Positions 47,687 to 59,049 of a stretch of 64,000 nt of DNA are shown here, one piece after another (positions within the stretch are counted from its first letter, which is position 1; every line of letters starts with the position of its first letter). A program made the position numbers and the translations under genes. The notes below the pieces were generated by a model, which made no database searches, had not been told where the DNA came from, and worked only from the letters and a program-made list of their open reading frames with translations. This DNA comes from Parasponia andersonii (Eukaryota > Streptophyta > Magnoliopsida > Rosales > Cannabaceae): assembly GCA_002914805.1 (NCBI GenBank), contig JXTB01000240.1, positions 194,890 through 258,889 of the forward strand, given 5' to 3'.

Positions 47687-50600
47687 AGCTTCAGGTCAAG
47701 ATCAGGAATTGCACCCCATTGTGGATTCGGAGTTGGATTCACTGAGGAGGCAGCTCTGCCTCCCCGGTGGAGTGATGCTGTAAAGGGTCGAGGGCCCCGT
47801 GGATTGGTATCATGGCTGCGATTCCCTCTTCCTCTTCTGATCCACCAATTCTTTACTTTGATGGGAATCCATCCGATGTAGTTAAATGCAAACAGAGTCA
47901 TGATTCTGATGGGGCTTTCCGCCCTGTCAGTTCTCTATAACCTGTATATTGACCTGGAGGTGGTCTTTTATGCTTACAAACTCACCCTCATCCCCAAAAA
48001 GAGTTCCTACCCCACTTTTTACCTCCAACCGCTCCTGGAACGTCACATCTTCTGGGGCTTGCCGAGGTCAGACAGGCAATGGGACTCCCACGCTAGGTTA
48101 TACGCCATTGGAGGGGCGTGGTACTCCCCTTGGGTGAATGGCGAGCACTTCCAAATTTCCTCAGTTTTCCTGCAGAGTAAGTGCTACGTAGTGATTTTCA
48201 GGTCTGCGTTATCCTCATCTATTATTGCTCACATTATTTTGTGTTGTGCAACCTCTGTAGAAGAGAACAGGTTCGAGCCACATTTGTCGGTGGGGCGGCT
48301 CAAAGGCCTGGAAGGGATCGTCATCTTCAGATCTCCTGGGGACTGCTGGCACATCCAGGCCCCCTCAACCCCCTGGTGATGAATATGATGCCCAGGATGA
48401 TTTCATACCTTCCCTTCCCTCTAGAAACCTGGGTCATCACAAAGAACCTGCGGAGCCGACTTGACACCTCTGCCCTGAATCGATTCCGCCGGGATAAGCA
48501 CGATTGAATCGCCATGGTGGGTCATCAGGTTACAGCTTCAAGCCAATTGACGGGCTCCAACGACCTGGTAGTGCCGACTAGCCATGAGCTCAAGGAAGTC
48601 GGGAGGTTCGTGGCCGAGGAGTGCGTCAGGCTCTGTAGGAAGGAAGCCGCCGCCCCCAAGAGGGCTAGGGGTAGGTTCATTTCTACATCCTTGAGTTTCG
48701 TGGATCGGATTATGGCCATGATCTAAACTTGTTGCTTGTTCTTTGTAGGTTCTAAGATGGGCCCATCGGCTGACCCCTCCCCCGTCAAAAGGGGAGCCGC
48801 GGGACATAAGGCTCGCCCCAAGGCACCTACTGGCCAGCATCTCGTAGTGCCTTCAGAAGATGAAGTACCCGTGGTCCCCCGCTTTGACACAGGCGGACCT
48901 CCATCTAGGGGAACGTCAGCCATAAGGGCCGTATACGGCGAGGGGATGCCCCTGAGTTTGCCTGGGGGGTCTGCTGCACCAACCTCGTCCACTCCTGACT
49001 CTGGTTTAAAATCGGGTGCTACTTGCCTCAGTAGGGAGATTGCCGAGCTCAGTGGGAAGGCTCCGAGGTTGAAGTCTCGGCTATCTTCCCCTCCCCCGGT
49101 CCCGATAAAGCGGCGTCACGAGGTTGGCTCATCCAAAGAAGAAGAGGGCCGGGCGGAGAAGAGGGGCAGGGTTGCCCCCTCGTCTGACAGTGATGATGAC
49201 GAGGCCATGCTGACCCTTCTGAGGAGAAGAAGGTCCGTCGCCTGCCAAAAGGAGATGCACCACCTCCCGCCGTGGCTGACGACGCTCTCGGCGGTGCCCA
49301 GCTTTCTTCCATCCCCACCGCCACTGCTTCGGGGGCGTGCCCGACTGGGGGAGAGGGTGCCCTCATGGTCGGCGGGGCGGAGCCGCATTCCTCAGGCGTG
49401 GGCAACACCCAAAGAGAGGGTCCAGCTACAGAGCCGGAGCTAGAGGTGCTCTCTTTGGAGAACATCGAGCTTGTCGCCAGTCGTACCTTCATGCAGGCTT
49501 GGTCCATTCGGTTACCTCTACATTTCTCAGCATCCTTGCTAGACGCTGACCCCCCTTTTTTCATTTAACTTGCAGCTGGCCGCCATCCGATCTTTTTATT
49601 CCTCTCACGTCAGGGATTTGACCGAGGAGTTGAACTCCTGCTCTGCACTGGTCAGGCGTAGCGAGGCTGCCCTTACCGAGTTGAGGACTGACTTCGATTT
49701 ATATCAGAGCCTCAATGAGGCGAGGGTCAGCAGCATGGTGGCTCACGCTGTGAGTGTCGAGAGGACCAGGCGCGAGGAGCTAGCTGCGAGACTGGTTGAG
49801 GCGGAGGCCGACAAACTTGCTCAATCTGAGGCCACCAGACTTGCTCAAAATGAGCTAAGGGTCAAGGAGAAAGAACGACAGAGCGCAGGGGCAGAGATAG
49901 GACTGGCTTTCGTCGCTCATGACAGGGCTACGAATGATGCCAAAGAAGCGAGGAAAGCTGAGGCGAAAGCCAAGCTAAAGGCCTACTCCATGCAACGCAG
50001 ACTTTGACCGGTCCAAGAGGTAAATCGATATCTCTACTTGGATCACAAAAATCTTATGGGTGCTCATGTAGAGATGTCTCACAAACACGGCGAGGACCTT
50101 ACCAGCATTAACACTTTTTTGGTCAACTTATCGCAGTGGCAAGTAGAGCTAAGGCTGGCAGCGCTGAGGGATAGGCTGGCAGACGTGGAAAAACTGAAAA
50201 TGAGGTACCAGAGGTAGGTGGATGTCCTTTCTACGGAAAGTTACAGGTCTGGCTGGGAGAATAGAGAATTCAAAGGCCACGCTGAGGTGGTAATGCTAGA
50301 CCAGTTTGACGAGCAGAAAGGCGTCGAGAGAGACCACTATTCCGTCAAGTACTACATGCAGCAGCTTGGGGATAGGATCAGCATCACGTACCCTGCTGAC
50401 GTGCTGAAGATGCTTGTTGCGGAAAAGGACGGGCCCTCTATATCCGAATCTATTGCCAAAGAGCTTATCCCCATTTCCAGTCTGGCAGATCAAACTCCGG
50501 AAGCCCCTGGCGGTCAGCTTGGTCTTGGGGTCTCAACTGGTGAGGGGTCTGGTGCGGTCATTGTATCCAGTGATGAATCCGACCCTGGTACGCCACCCTC

Positions 50601-51149
50601 CACCAGGGCTAGTCCAAGTGCTGGCATTGGCTGCGCTCCCCTAGCCGGAGGTAATTAGGGTCCCTAATTTTGTATATTTGCAAAGCTGACCTTCATTGTA
50701 ACCCTCCGTATAAATAAAAACAGTGCAATTCTCTTTAGCCTATTTTCTTTTTCTTTGTTGACCGCATCTGTGGTAAAGTCAAACCTTGTTATCGCCGTCT
50801 GCATAAATAAGATGGACACGATTTCAGACTATTAGCGAGTCCTCCTCGAGCTATGACTGGCAAGATTAGTTCCGGATATAGGGATGTGAGCTTTGGCTCA
50901 TCCAGTTTCACGGAGGTATAACTTCTGTTATGACTTGTTTTGGCAGAGTTCAATCTACACGTGTGGCTGGACTTCTCCAACCCCAAATGGGACCGTGCTC
51001 AGAACCAGCTCCAGGGATTGGTCGACCATTGTTTGGACCCGTCGCTGCAAAGGAGAAGGCCTGAGCTCAGCTCTTACCGGGAACAAACAGGGCACTACCA
51101 TTCTGATGTCTCTCTGTGAGTCCGTTCAAGACCTGCCTCCCGTAAATAG
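47687..51149 (+). pseudogene. E3 antisense gene: gypsy-type transposon domain plus coiled coil, five exons, mutated
   Basis: Exons by comparison with E1 and E2: 47687-48176, 48251-48670, 48749-49496, 49576-50650 and 50947-51149. The start codon is mutated (ATA for ATG before GCTTCAGG). Exon 1 has lost about 55 bases relative to E1 and carries the same TAG after IHPM, then reads VMILMGLSALSVLYNLYIDL and HARLYAIGGAWYSPWVNGEH (Transposase_28-like). Exon 2: FEPHLSVGRLKGLEGIVIF, TWVITKNLRSRLDTSALNRF; its acceptor reads GCAA rather than GCAG. Exon 3: KMGPSADPSPVKRGAAGHKA, the correct frame that E1 has lost. Exon 4: coiled coil (ALVRRSEAALTELRTDFDLY) with stops near 50005 and 50215. Exon 5: VWLDFSNPKWDRAQNQLQGL. 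It would have encoded a roughly 900-residue protein of unknown role. Confidence 0.75.
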
Positions 51150-51189
51150 GGCTTATGAACGCACGCCACTGTTGGTCTGGTACTTGACT

Positions 51190-51600
51190 ACTTCCAACGG
51201 GTAGACTCCAAATCCGTTCACATCCTGCCCATGCACAATTAAACCATCCCCCGAGTAGAGTCTGCTTTCCTTTAGCTCTTCGTATAGCTAAAATGTTCTT
51301 TAGGGAGGGTCCACTTTCAACGGGTGGATCCCAACCCTGCTTTCCTTTAGCCCTTAGTATAGCTAAAATGTTCCTTAGGGAGGGTCCACTTCCAATGGGT
51401 GGATCCCGACCCTGCTTTCCCTTAGCCATTCGTCTAGCTAAAATGTTCCTTAGGAAGGGTCCACTCCAAACGATGGATCCCAACCCTGCTTTCCCTTAGC
51501 CATTCGTCTAGCTAAAATGTTCCTTAGGAAGGGTCCACTCCCAACGGGTGGATCCCGACCCTGCTTTCCTTTAGCTCTTAGTATAGCTAAAATGTTCCTT
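51190..51600. repeat. E3 75-bp hairpin repeats, about five units
   Basis: agggt markers at about 51306, 51381, 51456 and 51530, period 74-75 bp, with a diverged first unit near 51190. Arms read GGGTCCAC and GTGGATCC, where E2 has GGGTCTAC and GTAGACCC: the inner T-A pair of E2 is a C-G pair here. Confidence 0.88.
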
Positions 51601-52265
51601 ACGGGGTTTGCTGGTAAGCTTTTGGGTTGCGCACCCCTTTTCTCCTCGTACGTTTTCTCGGGTCATCGGTAAGTATTTTATTGCGCGATGTGATTCCCAT
51701 AGTACGATCATTTTTTAGGACTACTGGCAAGTTTTTGGTTGCACAGTTCTTCCTTCTTCATACGTTTTCTCGGGCCATGGGTAAGCATTTTATTGCACGA
51801 TGTGATTCCCATAGTATGATCATTTTCGAGGTCCGCTGGCAAGTTTTGGTTGTGTAGCTCCTACTTCTTTGTATGTTTTCTCGGATCGTCGACAAGCGAC
51901 GTGATCCCTACAGTACGATCATTTTTGAGGTCTGCTGGCAAGTTTTTGGTTGCACAGCTCTTTCCTCTTCGTACGTTTTCTCGGGCCATCGACAAGCATT
52001 TTATTGCACGATGTGATTCCCATAGCATGATCGTGTTTTAGGTCTGCTGGCAAGTTTTTGGTTGCGTAGCTCTTTCCTCTTCGTACGTTTTCTCGGGCCA
52101 TCGGCAAGCATTTTATTGCACGATGTGATTCTGATAGTACGATCGTTTTTGAGGTCTGCTGGAAAGTTTTTGGTTGTGCAGCTCTTTCCTCTTCATACAT
52201 TTTCTCGGACCTGCAGCAAGCATTTTATTGTACGATGTGATTCCCATAGTACGATCGTTGACTGC
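51601..52265. repeat. E3 tandem repeats, about 112-bp units, six copies
   Basis: Same family as the E2 array: recurrent GGCAAGTTTTTGGTTG, TACGTTTTCTCGGGCCAT and TGTGATTCCCATAGTACGAT. Located at the same place between integrase and the antisense gene. Confidence 0.88.
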
Positions 52266-52289
52266 GCGAATAGTGCGTATGGTTCGCAA

Positions 52290-52590
52290 CTATGGCAGAC
52301 CCTTCTCCGTGGCAACTCGGTATGATTTTTTGCCTGTGCAACTGAGGTGTAGGGTCTGCCATTGTGGGCAGACCCCTTTTCTGTAGCAGCCCGGTATGAT
52401 TTTTTGCTTGCGCAAATAAAACGTGGGGTCTGCAACTGTGGGCAGACCTTTTTCCGCAGCAACCCGGTGTGATTTTTCCGTGTGGCAGAAGACCTGACCT
52501 GTTTCGGAATTAAGCTTTTTGATAATATAAGCGTTCACATAGGTCTGCCACTGTGGGCAGACCCCTTTTCCATAGCAATCCAAAAGATAA
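52290..52590. repeat. E3 GGTCTGCC/GGCAGACC hairpins
   Basis: Stem-loops of the form GGTCTGCC-5 nt-GGGCAGACC at about 52352, 52430 and 52543, as in E1 (18720-18905) and E2 (37505). Each is followed by CCTTTTC(C/T)GTAGCA-like text. Confidence 0.8.
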
Positions 52591-52683
52591 ATCCATGCGG
52601 CAAAAAGGGAACTTGACCTGTTTTGGATTTAAGCTTTTCAATAATATAAACATTCACATGGTCCTACATCATATGCATATGTC

Positions 52684-55600
52684 TTACACGTGATATTTTT
52701 TCAAGTGCTGAGCATTCCACGTATTCGGCAAGTTTTTCCCAATCTTGAGTTCTCTCAGGACATACGCACCATTGTCGAGTACTTTGATCACCTCATAGGG
52801 TCCGATCCAATTGGAGTCCAGTTTCGAGGAATTCCCTGTTCTGACTTTCAAGACCCAATCCCTGGCATTAAATTGTCGAGCACTAACCTTTTTTGCGAAG
52901 TAGGACCTAGTCTGTTGGTGTTATGAAGCCAGGTGGACCAGGACCATGTTTCTCATTTCATCCAGGAGATCTGTGTTGCGGCTTAGCTGGCGTTCATTTA
53001 AGGGGGCATCTCTCACCACTTCGGAGTGGAGGGTCGGGAGGCCGACTTTGGTCGGGATCACAGCCTCTGATCCGTAGACCATGGCAAATGGCGTTCTTCC
53101 AGTCGACCTCCGCTTCGTGGTTCGATGGGCCCACACAACGGCCAACAGCTCTTCTAACCACTTGCCTTTAGCCTCCTGCAAGTTCTTTTTGATGTTGCTG
53201 AACATGGCTTTATTCGTTGCCTCTACTTGGCCGTTCCCTTGAGGGTAGTTCACGGAAGAGAAACTGAGCCTTATATCATATAGCTCACACAACTCCTTGA
53301 GCTTAGCATTTTGGAATGTTCTTCCAAATGAAGTTAATCGTGTCTGCCTTACTAATGGTCGTGTAGGCTTCAGCCTCTACCCATTTGGTGAAGTAATCTG
53401 TGGCCAGCAGGACGTATCTCCTTCCCCCTGGAGTTCTGGGGAGCTCTCCGACGATGTCCAGACCCCATTTGGCAAACGGCCAAGGAGTTACGTTTGAATG
53501 AAGTACCTCCACGGCTGGCATTTCATTGGGGCGAACCTCTAGCATTTATCATATTTCTTGACGAATCGAGCCACCTCTATCATCATGTATGGCCAGAAGT
53601 ATCTAGCCGTTAGGGCCTTGTGGGCGAGGCTGCACCCACCAGAGTGGTTGACGCATACTCCCTTGTGGATTTCCTCCATCCGTTTTTGCACTTCGACGGG
53701 ACCTATACACCGCAGCATCAGACCTATTTTCGATCTCCTGTATAGTTGTTCCCCCACCATCGAGTACCTGGCGGCCTTCAATCTTACTGACCTTCTTCTC
53801 GGGGGTCCGCGGGCAGGTTCCCCAATGTCAAATACTAGGTGATGGGTTTCATCCACCCTTCGTCAGCAGTTTCGGTTGCAAACACATGGCGTGTAGGGGT
53901 CTGCGGGGGGTCCTCCATGTTCTCACCTTCTAGGAGAACTTCTATGCTCCCGGCCGTACCCCCGACTGATGTACTCTTAGCAAGCTCGTTGGCCCTCTAG
54001 TTCATCTCCCTGGGGATCGGTTCAATATCGAAATTGCTAAAGCGAGCTTTTGCCCCCATTACCTTGGAGAAGTACCTGTGCAACCTCGGTTCTTTTACTT
54101 CGAAGTTTCCCCTGACCTGACCCGCGATCAACTGCGAGTTGGTCTTTACTGCGATGTTCTCCACTCTGAAGTGCAGAGCCAGCTCAAGGCCTTGCAGCAG
54201 TGCCTCGTACTCCGCCTCATTGTTAGTTGCCTGGAAGCCGAGCCTCAATGCCTTCTCAACTCTGAGACCCGTTGGGGTCTGCAGGATTATTCTGATAACT
54301 AACTCTGAGGCATTCGTGGATCCATCGGTGTAGAGCATCCAAGCTGAAGGGGGGCAAAATTGTGACATCTGAAACGAGTTGTTCGGCTCGCCGAAGGATT
54401 CAATTTCCACCAAGAAATCTGCCATGACTTGTCCTTGCTTCGCCGCTCGAGGCCGATACTCGATGTCGTATATTCCCAGCTCGATGGCCCACTTGGTCAG
54501 TCGTCCTGATAGGTCTGGCTTGGCCAAAATTTGCCAGATAGGGAAATCCGTGTACATGGTGACTGAGTGTGCCTCGAAGTATTGCTAGAGTTTCTTTTTA
54601 GCATTGACCAGAGCGAGGACCAGCTTTTCTACCACACTATATCGCGTCTCGGCATCCAGGAGCATGTGGCTTATATAAAACACTGGTTTCTGTTTGCCAT
54701 CTTCCTCGATAAATAGTACGACACTGATCGCTACTTCAGACACTGCTAAATAGGTGTACAGGTGCTCCCCCTCTGCTGGGGAAGCCAGGATTAGTGGGTG
54801 ACTCAAATACAGCTTGAGATCTGTCAGTGCCCTATCGTGTTCCTCCCCCCAGACGATAGTAGAGCTTTTCTTCAAGCATTGGAAGAAAGGCTTGCATCGA
54901 TCAGACATCTTGGAGACAAATCAGCTGAGAGCGGCTATCTTCTCGGCCAGGCGTTGGACCTCCCAAATGATCGAGGGCCTCTGCACATTTGCGATCGAGG
55001 TCAGCTGGGTTGGGTGTGCCTCAGTACCCCTCCTACTCACGATATGCCCCAGGAATTGACCAGAGGACACCCTAAATGCACATTTCTTAGGATTCAGACG
55101 CATCCGATATTGCCTCAGAATCTGAAAATACTCGCCTAAGTGTCTCAGATGGTCTGAATCTTCTCTGCTCTTCACGACCATGTCGTCGATATAGACCTCC
55201 ATAGTCTTCCCTAGTAGCCCGGCAAACATCTTGTTCATGAACCTTTGGTAGGTTGCCCCTGCATTCTTCAAGCCAAATGGCATACGCCTGTAGCAGTATA
55301 GACCACTCTCCATGATAAAAGCCATGTGGATCTGGTCTTCCACGTACAGGGGGATCTGGTTGTACCCAGAGTAGGCATCCAAAAAGCTCATTCTACCATT
55401 TGGTCGATTCTTGGCAGGGGGAAGCTATCCTTCGGGCAGGCCTTATTCAGGTCGGTGAAGTCAATGCAAATATGGTCGTCGTCATTTTTCTTTTTCACCA
55501 TCACCGGGTTAGAGATCCAACATGGGTACACGCATTTTCTGATCAGACCGTTCTCCAGCAGCTTCTCCACCTCCTTGTTGATCGCCCTATTGTTTTCTGG

Positions 55601-56265
55601 TGCGAACCTTCGGGGATTCTGCCTGACTGAAGGGAAATTGGAGTCTATGTTCAGCCGGTGGCAGGTGTGCGCGGGGTCTATCTCGGGCATGTCATCGTGG
55701 GACCACGCGAAGACGTCCTCGTTCTACTTTAGGAATCCTAACATCTCGTTCTTTTGCTCCTCAGGCAATAAGGCCCCGATTAGAACCACCTTCGCCGATT
55801 CTGCCTCTTTCAAAAGGACCGCTACCAGCTCCTCGATCGTGGATTCTGGACCGTCAGACTGTTCTTCGATTCGCTTCATGTACGCTGGCAGGCGGTCCTT
55901 TGATTGCTATCCATCCCCGGTTAAGGCACTTGCACCCACGTCAGCTCCTCGCAGGGCGGTTGAAAAGCATTTCCTTGCAGAGGCCTAGTCTCCCTTGATG
56001 TCTATTTTATAGGTACCATTCTTTGATAGGCATCTTAAGACCTGGTGGAGGGTGGAAGTGACCCCATGCATGGCATGGATCCATCCCCTTCCCATGATGG
56101 CGTTGAAGGAGAACTGGCAGTCAATGACGACGAAGTCCACGTCCAAGCATCTCTCAGCAGCGCAGACCTTCAGGGTCATGATGCCCAAGGGGCTGACCTT
56201 AGTGCTGTCGAAGGCGAACAGCGGCTGACAGGTTGGCCTGAGTACACTTCGATCTAGGCCCATAT
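52684..56265 (-). pseudogene. E3 pol: protease end, RT, two RNase H domains, integrase
   Basis: Minus strand, 56265 to the stop at 52684. Protease C-terminal half (LRPTCQPLFAFDSTKVSPLG, NAIMGRGWIHAMH, 56250-56060); RT (HICIDFTDLNKACPKDSFPL, MSFLDAYSGYNQIPL, RRMPFGLKNAGATYQRFMN, VYIDDMVVKS at 55480-55160); gypsy RNase H (VFYISHMLLDAETRYS); archaeal-type RNase H (NNEAEYEALLQGLELALHF, 54235); integrase zinc domain (53700), core (KWGLDIVGELPRTPGG; NYPQGNGQVEATNKAM) and the LKKYHV tail. The RT catalytic YIDD is intact. Damage: TAG stops near 55985 and 55725, further stops near 54920, 54585 and 53997, and a deletion around 53310 that removes the integrase block containing DHGTQ (second catalytic Asp). 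Inactive but the most complete pol of the family here. Confidence 0.92.
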
Positions 56266-59049
56266 TGTAACGCCCTCTTTATCCTCCTACTACTAGTGGA
56301 AATTTATTAACTTTTTATTTACAAGGCGTTACTTTTGGAAGAAAATCCTATAATTATTTTTCCAAAATATGGGCCAATTCGAACTTTTTATTTTCTTTAA
56401 AACTCTATGGATAGGTGACTTTACTTCCATACATAATCAGTATATACATATATTACACAATGAAACATATTAAATAGGTAGTAAAAAAAAATGAATTAAA
56501 AATAACTTCATTGAGAGACTGCAAAACATCCCAAAATACACAAACTAGGCCCCCCCCACAACTGGCTAAATATCCATATGTAAAACACCCCTCTACTTTG
56601 ACTCACAAGCTCATGCGGTCATCTCAATCATTACCTGCAATACAAGACTATAATGAGCTACAGCTCAGTAAGTAAAGTAATGGATGACATGTTGCTCAAT
56701 GACATTAATTAAATGTATGATCATGCTTGCTTAAATGTTTCGGTATAAATAATTTCCTTTCGACTCTTCCCTGTCTTGTGCCCACTGTCCGGTTCAGCAC
56801 TGTGCTTGTAGAGCTTCCTGAATTAAAGATATCCCATGGGTTCTCCTCCCGCCGGCTCTTACCACAGTGGGGCTCGTTACTAACCTTATTCCATCGTTAC
56901 CCCATCGAGCTCAAGAGATAAGGCGGCCCGAGACTGTAGTTTATTCTATTATATAACTTGGAGGAGGAATATTGTGGCAAACCTTGTGACTAATCCAGTC
57001 ACACTTGCCCCTCCCCTGGGGCTACCACTCTGAAACTGTAAATATTTATCGCGCTTCCCGTAACAGTAACACAAAACCTTCTGAAAGTTACCTGATCTTA
57101 ACTTCTCTATGATAAAATAGTTTTACACAATAATACTACGGCATTTCATAAATCATATTACCCTTCTTAAACTTTTTCATAAAACATGCATGGTTATATG
57201 GTGTACATAATAATACCACACCAAAATTACCAACCATATATATATGCTGAAATCGAAATGCCAATTGTCATATTCATAACCAGAATAAATGTAAAACATG
57301 GAAACATAATAGATACTTGTATAGCACATAATTCTTGTGTTGCAGTTGAGTACTTTACTTACCTCATGTCCTAAATAGAAATGAATTGTGGAAAGGGTCA
57401 ATATCCTCTAGAGATTGGTGTGCTATTCACTTGTCATTGTTTATAGGTATTCAAAATGCACATTTTGCCAAAAGAATGCATCAACATACTCGAACAATAC
57501 CGAAATCAGAATTTTCACAAAATTAGGAAACTTGATCTTAAAATGACTCAGAAGCATATAATTCACTTAAGGTACTTGGAAATCAATAAGTAGCATTGAA
57601 AAACTATTCAAAGGTATTAAAATATGAATGCTAGTTTGTTAGCACAAAATGATCCAAAATGGCATATAATTTTGTAAAACTAGTCCATTTGCTCCTAAAT
57701 GGTGCCATTTCATTTTAAAAATATTTGGACAGCACCTCCCCTATTTTTAGGATGTCCCCACATAATTAAAATCATGGTTTTAAATCTACAATAGCAATTA
57801 GAAATCCAAATTCCCACATATGCACATCAAGAGGATCACTTAGAACAATCTAAGTGCACTTGAACTCTTTTTTGGTTTCAACAAGTTTCAAACCACTTTT
57901 ACACTTATGTGTCATCACAAGCAGCCACCAAATGAGTGTAATAGACAATAGGATCAATAAGATATACAATCTAAATTTAAGAAATTAGATTACAAACATA
58001 GAAAACTTAATCTATTACACATAAAAACACTTAACTCCATAAATTGTAAACTTTGGGGCTTTAGGTTTAACTTTAATCCTCCACTTAAATTTTATATTTT
58101 CAGCAATATATAAGGGTTCCTAGGACCATTATTCATCAAATAATAGCTTAGGTTTAAGAGCTAAAATAAAGAAAATTCACTACAAATTCAAAATCACACA
58201 TAAACCTCACCTTAACTAGTTTGAGTCTTTGCTAGATTTCTTGCCTTCTATCTCCATCAAACTGATTCCCAAAACTTGGAAATAGATTTTTGGACTTAAG
58301 AAAACCTGAAGAAACCTTTGTTTAAGTGGAAACAAGTAAAGAATTGAAATTAAAGGACAAGACCTAGAAAGAAGAACTTAGTAGAGCTACCTTGACTAGT
58401 TTTGGTGNTATATGGCCAATGTTATTATAATTTGGTGCAACCTAGCCCCTTAACCAATCATTAAGCATAAAAAGAAAGTCAATTAGACTCTAATTAACAA
58501 TGCAAACATAGTATTAGCACTCAATTATTAGAATGCACAAAAATGACATTACGCGATTAAGCTTAATCTAAGCTAGTTTAGTGCAACAAAATACCAATTA
58601 GTGTCCTGAATGCCACCTCGTGCTTACCTGGAGCCGACAAATAAAATGCTATAATATGTCCTAGACATTGAATTAAGCCTATTTGACATGTTAAACACAC
58701 AGTGAATTTGGCTCTGAAGTACGTGAAAATTGCATTTTACCGAAAAACTATTATTTGACCAAATTATCAACAAGTACGATCTTAATACATGTGCACATAG
58801 TATTAGTTTCATAATTATATTCTTTGTTCTTTTAGTACACCGAGCTCTCTCTCTGAGGGTATTGAACCTTTACACTGCATCGGGACATTTTGACAATCAT
58901 TAGTGTAATAGCATGTATGTAAATGCACATAACATAAGGAATGAGCATATTTTTATGAAACTAGTATTAATGGCTTCTAGATGCCTAATATGCAATTAGA
59001 ACATGTTTATTATTAGCTCTCTTAATTATGTGAGGAGTTGGATGTCACA
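56266..59049 (-). mobile_element. 2.78-kb solo LTR inserted in the E3 protease
   Basis: Plus-strand ends TGTAACGCCC and GGATGTCACA, so TG...CA, flanked by CATAT on both sides (56261-56265 and 59050-59054). Removing it and one CATAT rejoins the protease in frame, LSTFENM to GLDRSVL. No internal coding region, polypurine tract or primer site is present, so it is a solo LTR. Sense is probably minus: the end GGGCGTTACA resembles the sense end GGGTTGTGACA of E5, and such long LTRs occur in Tekay/Del-type elements. An ambiguous base N is at 58408. Confidence 0.88.
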
